DNA of 64,000 bases from Bacilli bacterium. GTDB taxonomy: Bacteria > Bacillota_I > Bacilli_A > RFN20 > CAG-826. Each line of letters starts with the position of its first letter. Position 1 is the first letter of the stretch. Positions 55,103 to 62,170 of this stretch are shown here, one piece after another. The notes under the pieces were generated by a model that did no database searches, was not told the origin of the DNA, and saw nothing but the letters and a program-made list of their open reading frames with translations. The stretch spans positions 62,001 through 126,000 of the forward strand of contig CAAGAN010000020.1 of the NCBI GenBank assembly GCA_900767825.1, written 5' to 3'. A program made the translations under genes and the position numbers.

Positions 55103-55231
55103 GCCTATATAAAATAATAACAAAACAAAAACTTGCAACCATTAAATTGAAAATTTAAAGGGTTTTAGGATGATTAAGGTTAAAAATAGGCAAAAAGGAT
55201 AAATTCGGTTACTAATTTAAATAAATCGGTA

Positions 55232-55268
55232 ATGAAAATAGCCCAAGGATTTAATTCCAAGGGCTATT
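55232..55268 (-). terminator. Terminator of the M6 metalloprotease gene
   Basis: AATAGCCC (55237-55244) and GGGCTATT (55261-55268) form an eight-base stem, with an AA/AA internal loop and GGA/TCC above it; T-rich sequence follows on the minus strand. Confidence 0.75.
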
Positions 55269-55271
55269 AAG

Positions 55272-57344
55272 TTATTTAGTAGTATTTACAAAATGGAGTG
55301 TAACAGTTGAATCAGTTTGGGAAACAACGTTGAAGTTCCATTTGTTAGTAGAACCATCATTCCATTCAAGGTCATTAGGGTAGAAGTCTCTAAGTTTGTA
55401 GTTAGAATACATATTTCCGCCGTAATAGCCTTTTTCTACAGTCTCGTTATTGTATCTATAATCATCGGCTCCGAATAGGTTAGACATCATACCGAATGAG
55501 CTATAGTAGGTATTTGATGCAGTGGAATTGACTCCGCTAGGATAGATGACTTGGAGTAATCTATTTTCAGATGGCTCACCAGTTTTTCCATCGCTAGAAC
55601 GAGATGGGGTGTTATCGTGAGTTAGCTTGGCAGTGGTTTCGTAAACCTTGTTTGTGGTGTCTTTATATTCGACTGATCTTGGGGTGTCGGTATAGTCAGT
55701 TATGGCACCTTCAGATATTTTATTTCCAGCATCATCAAGTTTTCCTTTTGTCGAGGAAGATCTTGAGTCGACGTGGAAGATTTGGACACCTGGCTTTTCA
55801 TATGTTCCACCATGCCCATAGGCATTAGATCCGCTAGAGCTTGCTTGTTGCCATTCTGGATAACCAGTGGAGTCCATTTCGTTAACTCCAGTTGGGGTAT
55901 AGTATTCAACAATCAAATATTCATCATATGGGGAACCATTCCATCCAGTTGAAGACTTTGGAACAAGTAGGAATTCGCCAGTCTCAACATAGGAATTCAA
56001 TGTAACGGTGAAGTTATCGCTAGTACCATCGACTACTTTTGGGGCGACCCAGTTATAGAACATCTTGGTATAGGCGTTATGGTCACCAACGTTATTATCC
56101 ATCATGTCAACGCATCCGGCTGGGCCTTCTGTCTTGTCGTAGGAATAATAGTCAGGGGCACCCATCATGTGTCCAGTTTCGTGGATGATTGTATGGGCAT
56201 CGACTTTCTTGCCACCTATGGCTGTTCCTTCTTTATAATCGGCATAATAGGCATTAGTTACAAAGTCCCATCTAGACCAGAACATTCTTCTTGGGCCTGG
56301 ATTATGGACATTTTTGGCTCCGCTAGCATTGGTAGTATAGTTCCACCATGTACTAGAAGAGGAAGATTGGTCGCCACTTGGGGTAAGTTGGCTGGTATTA
56401 TAGACAATTTCGATACCGTCGATATATCCATCTTTATCGGCATCATATTCAGTCATGTCCATTCCCTTTTCAGTCTTTAGCCATTCGATAGCCTTGACTG
56501 CGATTTCTCTAGAAATATCGGTATTGGTACTTGGGATGTCTTTATCTGATTTTGGATAGGTATAAGCATCAGTAACAACACCGGTGATATTCAATTTGCC
56601 AAAAGAGGCTTTCTTATAATAAGAGGATAAGGATTCCCATGGAGTTTCGTCTGATTCTGCAAAGAAAGCTTCATGCAAGACCGTCTTTACAGTGCTGATA
56701 TCATCAAAAATGGTATTTGTGAATTGGACTGGAATGACTAGAATCTTAACATCTCCAGTAGTAGGCATACCATAACCTTCAAGGGTGGCAATACCTGGAT
56801 AATTGGCAATCTTATATTGAGCTAATTGATCAGTTGTATAAGTGGTATAGCCTTTTCCTTCGCTAGCGACTTCGACATTGCCTTTAACAACTTCGAAATC
56901 GGCAGTGGCCTTAAATCTCTTACCAGATGTATATTGGATTTTAGCGGTATATGATCCAGCTGGAAGATATTCACCAGCTTTATAGGTTAAACTTGTATCG
57001 TTTTTATTAACGATTTCGTATTCGGTCTTGAATTTGTAGTTATTGACTTCTTTGTTATTAGATGGATTTTCATCATCTTCAAAGAATACACTTGGCTTAC
57101 AACCATCATAGAAGGAAGCACCTTCATTGATTGTTTGCTTGTCTAAAGTTACCTTGATACGTCTTGTTAAAGGGGTTGGGTTTGGTTCAGTAGTTACTGT
57201 TGAATCTTCTGTTTCGGTTTGGGTGGAATTTGTTGATTCACTAGGACTGCTAGAGCTATTAGAGCTTTCATTTCCGCAGGCAACTAGAGTAACCAATGAT
57301 AATCCAAGCAATGCGATTAGAGAATATTTGTTCTTGTTTCTCAT
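55272..57344 (-). CDS. M6 family metalloprotease, lipoprotein
   Basis: The 690-residue protein has a lipoprotein signal (TLVAC) and a Ser/Thr linker. An Ig-like domain comes before the M6 protease domain (about 180-500), which has the zinc motif HETGHMMG (about 388-395), then APDYYSYD and the Met-turn-like VDMMD. A calcium-type loop DADKDGYIDGIEIVY lies before it. The family includes immune inhibitor A and viral enhancin-related peptidases. C-terminal beta domains would bind substrates. AAGGAG precedes the ATG. It probably cleaves proteins at the cell surface, giving peptides for the Opp importer downstream. Confidence 0.88.
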   Translation of the reverse strand: MRNKNKYSLIALLGLSLVTLVACGNESSNSSSSPSESTNSTQTETEDSTVTTEPNPTPLTRRIKVTLDKQTINEGASFYDGCKPSVFFEDDENPSNNKEVNNYKFKTEYEIVNKNDTSLTYKAGEYLPAGSYTAKIQYTSGKRFKATADFEVVKGNVEVASEGKGYTTYTTDQLAQYKIANYPGIATLEGYGMPTTGDVKILVIPVQFTNTIFDDISTVKTVLHEAFFAESDETPWESLSSYYKKASFGKLNITGVVTDAYTYPKSDKDIPSTNTDISREIAVKAIEWLKTEKGMDMTEYDADKDGYIDGIEIVYNTSQLTPSGDQSSSSSTWWNYTTNASGAKNVHNPGPRRMFWSRWDFVTNAYYADYKEGTAIGGKKVDAHTIIHETGHMMGAPDYYSYDKTEGPAGCVDMMDNNVGDHNAYTKMFYNWVAPKVVDGTSDNFTVTLNSYVETGEFLLVPKSSTGWNGSPYDEYLIVEYYTPTGVNEMDSTGYPEWQQASSSGSNAYGHGGTYEKPGVQIFHVDSRSSSTKGKLDDAGNKISEGAITDYTDTPRSVEYKDTTNKVYETTAKLTHDNTPSRSSDGKTGEPSENRLLQVIYPSGVNSTASNTYYSSFGMMSNLFGADDYRYNNETVEKGYYGGNMYSNYKLRDFYPNDLEWNDGSTNKWNFNVVSQTDSTVTLHFVNTTK

Positions 57345-57371
57345 CTTGTTCTCCTTGATTTTTGCTAATGT

Positions 57372-57412
57372 AGTTTAATATCGAACTCGCATATGTCAAA
57401 TATAATCGCATA
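57372..57412 (-). promoter_or_regulatory. Promoter of the M6 gene with flanking TCGCATA repeats
   Basis: On the minus strand TTGACA (57399-57394) and TAAACT (57377-57372) are 16 bases apart. TCGCATA occurs at 57387-57393 and at 57406-57412, 19 bases apart, on either side of the -35 box. Confidence 0.4.
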
Positions 57413-57566
57413 CGCGCCTACACAAAGATAATCATACTCTTAAATAATGCAATTTTCCTTTATTTTATTTTAAGGGAGTAATTGTTGGGGGCTTTCTATT
57501 GCGTTTTAGGTTACAAACGCTTTTTAAAATATTGCTTTAGTGGTTAAATCGTTATGGTGATTTTAT

Positions 57567-57728
57567 ATGAATAAAGATGTGATGCCCCCAAAGGATATTG
57601 ATTTATCAAGAATGAGTGAAAAAGAATTTCATGAAAAACTAGAACGTGGATATAAACAATGCAAAGAAGGCATGACTGTTAAGGCCGAAATTTATTTTGC
57701 TAAATTTAGGTCAACACATTCCTTTTAA
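57567..57728 (+). CDS. RelB/DinJ-like antitoxin, orphan
   Basis: A 53-residue protein. MSEKEFHEKLERGYKQCKEG followed by KAEIYFAKFRSTH is the helix pattern of small antitoxins of type II modules (RelB/DinJ/Phd-like annotation). The short basic C-terminus would bind a RelE-type toxin. No toxin gene follows: the next gene (57819) is a DUF3899 membrane protein. It may be an orphan left after loss of the toxin. No convincing Shine-Dalgarno precedes the ATG. Confidence 0.55.
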   Translation: MNKDVMPPKDIDLSRMSEKEFHEKLERGYKQCKEGMTVKAEIYFAKFRSTHSF

Positions 57729-57780
57729 AAACAAAAATAGGGGAGGCATGTATTCAAATTCCATGGATTTTGCTTTGCCC

Positions 57781-57809
57781 TTATTGTAAAAATCATTCTT
57801 TTGTATAAA
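57781..57809 (+). promoter_or_regulatory. Promoter of the DUF3899 gene, implying a leaderless mRNA
   Basis: TTATTG (57781-57786), 17-base spacer, TATAAA (57804-57809). The ATG at 57819 follows after nine bases, so the transcript would start two or three bases before it. Confidence 0.6.
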
Positions 57810-57818
57810 CTTACTTGC

Positions 57819-58214
57819 ATGAACAAAAAAAGAATCATCACTTCATTCCTAATCACCTCAATAATCGGAGTCATATCATTTGTTTCTATATTCTGTGGAA
57901 GGCAACTTTTTAACTACACGGGTCTAACGGATGCCTTCTTTATATCGGGTGCAATAGTAGTTGGAATTGCAGGTTTGATATTCACGATTAGGACAGGTTC
58001 ATTTGATGTACTTAATTATGGGGTATATCGTCTTTTTGAGTCTTTTAAAAAGGGAAATGAGAAAAGATGGGATACTGCTTTAGATTATAAAAACGAGCAA
58101 AATGCCAAAAGAGAAAAGAACAAAATAATCTATTGGCCTTATTTTGTTGTCTCTGGTGTATTTTTCATACTAGCAATCGTATTTCTTGTCCTTTTTTACT
58201 TAAACATACGTTAA
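57819..58214 (+). CDS. DUF3899 membrane protein
   Basis: The 131-residue protein has the DUF3899 pattern: two hydrophobic segments near the N-terminus, with RQLFNYTGLTDAFFISG between them, then SFDVLNYGVYRLFESF. A basic loop and a third segment (WPYFVVSGVFFILAIVFLVL) follow. The ATG at 57819 (MNKKRI) is chosen because the TTG at 57801 lies inside the promoter. No Shine-Dalgarno is seen. Function unknown. Confidence 0.8.
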   Translation: MNKKRIITSFLITSIIGVISFVSIFCGRQLFNYTGLTDAFFISGAIVVGIAGLIFTIRTGSFDVLNYGVYRLFESFKKGNEKRWDTALDYKNEQNAKREKNKIIYWPYFVVSGVFFILAIVFLVLFYLNIR

Positions 58215-58280
58215 AAGTACAAAATAATCTTAAAAACTGCAAAAAGTAGTTGCAAATTTTTCTACAGGTGGTTTCCTTTT

Positions 58281-58310
58281 ACACGCGTACTTGCTACGTG
58301 AGTGTGTTTT
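58281..58310 (+). promoter_or_regulatory. Hairpin in front of oppA
   Basis: ACAC-CGTA (58281-58289) pairs with TACG-GTGT (58295-58305) around a short loop, followed by TTTT and then the oppA ribosome site. It could terminate the DUF3899 transcript or attenuate oppA. Confidence 0.4.
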
Positions 58311-58333
58311 AATAAAAGAAGAAAGGAAAAAAT

Positions 58334-60952
58334 ATGAACAAAAACAAGTTTCTACTTGCCCTTGTCTGCTCTGGATTAGTTTTAACCGGATGTAGTAAGA
58401 CTAATACCCCTCCTACTAGTACTAGCAAGACTGATACCGGAACTGGATCAAGCAAAACTGATGATCCAGATGCCTATTATCCAAAGGCTGATTCTGGTCA
58501 GAATTTCAGTACTGAAGGTTATGATGCAGACTATTCGCAAAAATCTTGGCGTGAGAAATCAGAGATTCTCTATTCTCTAGAAAAATATGCAATGGAAAAC
58601 TTCGTCGGCGGAATCCCTCTTTATGATGACTCCTCCTATGAACAATTCTCTAAGCGTGTAAATCTCCCTTCCACCAAATACCTAACTAACTATGGTTTCG
58701 GTGTTGGATATGGAACTATCACCGGAGAAAGCATGTATAACGGTAACATTGTCGAATCCGTTCCTGAATGGAAGAGCTATTTCCACGGCTATACCAATAC
58801 CGATTCCGGTTCTTTCAATGGATGGGATGCATCTGGATCCGACGTCTCTGACCGTACTTCCATGATTACTTCCTCCTATTTCGGAGTCAAGGCCAATGCC
58901 GACAATACTTCCTATGCCTGGGAAGGCTCCTTATCAAAGACTGCCGCCCCAATAATGTTGGATGCTAGTGGCAAAGAAGTCGATACGGCAACAATCACTG
59001 AAGAAACTACCTCCAAATACTGGAGAGTCTACCTCCATTATGGGGATGGCTATACATACCATACAGCCCCAACCTCCAAGTGGAAGAGCAAATACGATGG
59101 AAGGAAAGTAGCCCTAGAAGACTACATCACCCCATTCAAGTCCATGCTCGACAACAAGCTTAGCCGTTTCGCTGAACTTGTCTCAGATACCTCTGGATTT
59201 GAAGGCGCCATGGACTATGTCTATAACACCTCCCTCCAATCTAAGCCTTGGGCCGAATCCGGCGTAGGAATCCAAATGGATGAAAAGCTAGGCTGCCTAA
59301 ACTTCACCTTCATCCAGCCAAAGTCTACCGCCTATGCTAGAACCTCCCTTTCCTCTGGGCTATATTCCCCAATGCCAATGGAATTCCTAAACGATATTGG
59401 CGGAGTCAAGAATTATGGCAAATATGGTGCAAATACCAACTATTATGCTAACTTCGACAATATCCTTAGCTTTGGTCCATATATCCCAGAATACTGGCAA
59501 AAGGATACTAGAATCGTCTATAAGAAGAATGCCGACTATTACGAAGCAAGTCAATATCACTTCGATGGATATACTGAAGACGTCTTCTCTGGCGATAAGG
59601 CTGACGAAGATGCCTACAAGGCTTTCCTAGAAAATAAGCTTGATGAAGCCACAATCCCTTCCTCAATGCTTGAACAACATAAAAACGATGAACGTGTCTA
59701 CCGTACAGAAGGAAGCACCATCATCAAACTTAACGTCAACTCCACAACCGAAGAAGAATGGGAACATTTATTCGGTACAAACGGAACTGTCTATAAGCAC
59801 TCTGAGAAGAACTATTGGAACGTCAAGCCAATAATGAGCAATGAGAAGTTCCTCTGGGGTGTCTATTACTGCATCGATAGAAAAGAATTAGCCGAAGCTG
59901 CCGGTAGAAATCCAGCTATGGCCTATCTCTCCAACGCCTACATGCTCGACCCAAGCGGAACGCAATCCTACCGTGCCTCCAAGTGGGGCAAGGCCGTCAT
60001 CAGAGAATATCAAGAAATCGCCAATAACGAATTCTGTTATTCTTCCGCTGTCGCCCAAGCCTACTTTGCCGCCGCTGTAGAGGATTTGATGAAAGATGGC
60101 ATGATTGAAAGAGGCGAAAAGATTACCGTCAACGGTACCTATCGTTATCAATCTACCATTGACAATCTTGGCAAATACATCAAGAAGTATGTCGAAGACA
60201 ACTTCAATACTGCCAACAAGAAATATGGCATCACCCTCGAATTAAAGCTTGAGGTTGCCGGTTCTCAATATACTGACGCCTATACCAGGATGGACCATGG
60301 CGAATTCGACTTTGCCGAAGGTGCCGTCTCCGGTAACGTCTTGAACCCAATCGACTTCATGTCCACGGTTTCTTCAACCAAGGCACTCAACCAAGGCTTC
60401 TGCCTCAACTGGGGCACCCCAACAAACGAGATGTCCAAGCATCCATGCGTCTATGATGGATATAGATATACCTTCGATGCCCTTTGGAGCATCTCACAAG
60501 GATTCACCCCAATCGAAGATGGCAAGAGCGTTGCCATTGCCGATAACCAAAAGCTAACCAATAACGGCAACAACGTATTGTTCACTGCTGATTATCCCGC
60601 CAATGCTACTGACGATGAAGGAAGATCCCTATACGAATTCGAAGCCAAAGATGTTGCCTTACTATTTGGCCCAACTTCATCTGCTGCCTTAGGTGGTTAC
60701 TATTTGAAAAATGGCTATAAGTTCTCTACTGGCATGAATGGTGACATGAGACTTGAAATCGATAAATCTCAAATCACTAGCCTTGCTACCCAAGTCGCAA
60801 ACGAAAACAAGGGAACTGCAATTAGCTACTTCAATTTGTATTTCACACTTGTCTATAAAATCAAGGTTGGAAACAATATCATCACCAAATCCATTCAAAT
60901 TACCCAAGCTGGCAAGATGACTGATTTCGGGATGCAAACCATCACCAAATAA
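58334..60952 (+). CDS. oppA: Oligopeptide ABC importer substrate-binding lipoprotein
   Basis: The 872-residue lipoprotein (LVLTGC) is an OppA-type protein, longer than the usual 550-600. It shows the family segments FGPYIPEYWQKD and YYEASQYHFDGYTE. It contains NYWNVKPIMSNEKFLWGVYYC and ends with beta strands. AGAAAGGA precedes the ATG. It uses many C-ending codons (ATC, TTC, GCC, CTC), unlike its AT-rich neighbours, as expected for a highly expressed gene. oppB and oppC follow beyond a terminator, so oppA is made in excess. It binds peptides for uptake. Confidence 0.88.
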   Translation: MNKNKFLLALVCSGLVLTGCSKTNTPPTSTSKTDTGTGSSKTDDPDAYYPKADSGQNFSTEGYDADYSQKSWREKSEILYSLEKYAMENFVGGIPLYDDSSYEQFSKRVNLPSTKYLTNYGFGVGYGTITGESMYNGNIVESVPEWKSYFHGYTNTDSGSFNGWDASGSDVSDRTSMITSSYFGVKANADNTSYAWEGSLSKTAAPIMLDASGKEVDTATITEETTSKYWRVYLHYGDGYTYHTAPTSKWKSKYDGRKVALEDYITPFKSMLDNKLSRFAELVSDTSGFEGAMDYVYNTSLQSKPWAESGVGIQMDEKLGCLNFTFIQPKSTAYARTSLSSGLYSPMPMEFLNDIGGVKNYGKYGANTNYYANFDNILSFGPYIPEYWQKDTRIVYKKNADYYEASQYHFDGYTEDVFSGDKADEDAYKAFLENKLDEATIPSSMLEQHKNDERVYRTEGSTIIKLNVNSTTEEEWEHLFGTNGTVYKHSEKNYWNVKPIMSNEKFLWGVYYCIDRKELAEAAGRNPAMAYLSNAYMLDPSGTQSYRASKWGKAVIREYQEIANNEFCYSSAVAQAYFAAAVEDLMKDGMIERGEKITVNGTYRYQSTIDNLGKYIKKYVEDNFNTANKKYGITLELKLEVAGSQYTDAYTRMDHGEFDFAEGAVSGNVLNPIDFMSTVSSTKALNQGFCLNWGTPTNEMSKHPCVYDGYRYTFDALWSISQGFTPIEDGKSVAIADNQKLTNNGNNVLFTADYPANATDDEGRSLYEFEAKDVALLFGPTSSAALGGYYLKNGYKFSTGMNGDMRLEIDKSQITSLATQVANENKGTAISYFNLYFTLVYKIKVGNNIITKSIQITQAGKMTDFGMQTITK

Positions 60953-60975
60953 CAATTAGGTAATAATTAAACAAA

Positions 60976-61010
60976 AAAGGGCCGTCAAATGCACTGACGG
61001 CTCTTTCTTT
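60976..61010 (+). terminator. Terminator after oppA
   Basis: AAAGGGCCGTCA (60976-60987) and TGACGGCTCTTT (60995-61006) form a 12-base stem with one G-T pair, then CTTT. Some readthrough may occur; a second promoter follows for oppB. Confidence 0.88.
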
Positions 61011-61059
61011 ACTTGTTAAAAAGTGAGTTTTGGTATATTGTACACGTTGTGAAAAATGT

Positions 61060-61075
61060 TTTGACTATAGTCAAA
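61060..61075. promoter_or_regulatory. Perfect palindrome upstream of oppB
   Basis: TTTGACTATAGTCAAA is a perfect 16-base palindrome 34 bases before oppB. A possible promoter, TTGTTA (61013-61018) and TATTGT (61036-61041), lies upstream of it, so a repressor bound here could block oppB transcription. Confidence 0.45.
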
Positions 61076-61109
61076 GACATCTAGACAACAAAAAGAGAGG
61101 AAATAATTA

Positions 61110-62168
61110 ATGAAAGACTCTGTAAAATACGTAATAGAGAGAATACTGTTTATTTTCCTAACAGCCTTCATTATTCTTTCGATTACCTACATTTTGCTTC
61201 AGTGTTTGCCAATCGAGCCGCTTTCAAGCCAAAATCTAGAGGTATATCGTTTCTGGGAAGATCAAGTTAGGAAAGGGTTCTTCTTTGAAGTCAATCCTGT
61301 CGAACAGGCATCTTTACTATCTGACCCCGGAATCAAGCAAGTTGATGTTAATGGAGTTACCCATTATTACCTTGCCTATCCAATCATAACTAGGTATTTC
61401 AACTGGATTAAAAATATATTCACTGCCTGGGATTGGGGAACTTCGACAACCTTATCCTTAGGACAACCAGCCATTGCTATATTGATGGAAGGCTTACCAT
61501 ATTCGATGAGGCTAAATATTGTTTCCATTGTTATCTCTGTTCCATTAGGAATTGGACTAGGCATTATTGCTGCCTTAAAGAAAAATACATGGGTAGATTC
61601 TCTTATCTCTACTATCGTCATGATTTTCATCTCCGTTCCTTCATTTGTCCTTATTTCCTTCTTGCTTATTTGGTTTGGCTCAATTTCAGGCTTCCCAACA
61701 AGGTGGCCAAGTGATGCTAATGCAGCAGCAGATCCAGCCTTAGCCATAAAGGCATATATAATCCCAGTCATGGCTTTATCATTTGGTTCTATTTGTTCCT
61801 TTGCTAGATATACTAGGGCTGAATTATGCGAAGTCATGTCTAGTGAATTCCTTCTTCTAGCAAGGACTAAAGGTTTGACAAAAGGCCAATCAGTTGTCCG
61901 TCATGCCTTAAGGAATTCCATGGTTCCAATTGTTCCTATGATTATCTCTCAATTCATTGGTATCTTATCTGGTTCGATGGTTCTAGAACAAATATATGGC
62001 ATCCCTGGAATTGGCTCGATATTTGTCAGGGCATTGAATTCCAAAGACTATGCAGTAATCATGGTTGATATGGCTATTTATACAGTTATTGGATTATTTG
62101 CAACCTTGATAATCGACTTAAGTTATGGAATTGTCGATCCACGTATCAGAATGGGGGCGAAGAAATAA
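61110..62168 (+). CDS. oppB: Oligopeptide ABC importer permease OppB
   Basis: The 352-residue permease starts with a membrane helix (ILFIFLTAFIILSITYILLQ). An extracytoplasmic loop of about 90 residues follows and then the transport core with the EAA loop SEFLLLARTKGLTKGQSVVRHALRN and five more helices. It pairs with OppC, encoded two bases downstream. GAGAGGA precedes the ATG. OppD and OppF ATPases are not in the window and are probably to the right. Confidence 0.93.
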   Translation: MKDSVKYVIERILFIFLTAFIILSITYILLQCLPIEPLSSQNLEVYRFWEDQVRKGFFFEVNPVEQASLLSDPGIKQVDVNGVTHYYLAYPIITRYFNWIKNIFTAWDWGTSTTLSLGQPAIAILMEGLPYSMRLNIVSIVISVPLGIGLGIIAALKKNTWVDSLISTIVMIFISVPSFVLISFLLIWFGSISGFPTRWPSDANAAADPALAIKAYIIPVMALSFGSICSFARYTRAELCEVMSSEFLLLARTKGLTKGQSVVRHALRNSMVPIVPMIISQFIGILSGSMVLEQIYGIPGIGSIFVRALNSKDYAVIMVDMAIYTVIGLFATLIIDLSYGIVDPRIRMGAKK

Positions 62169-62170
62169 TT

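Noticed and set aside
61376..61837. 153-residue open frame opposite oppB
   Set aside because: It lies entirely within the conserved OppB core, so it is a shadow.
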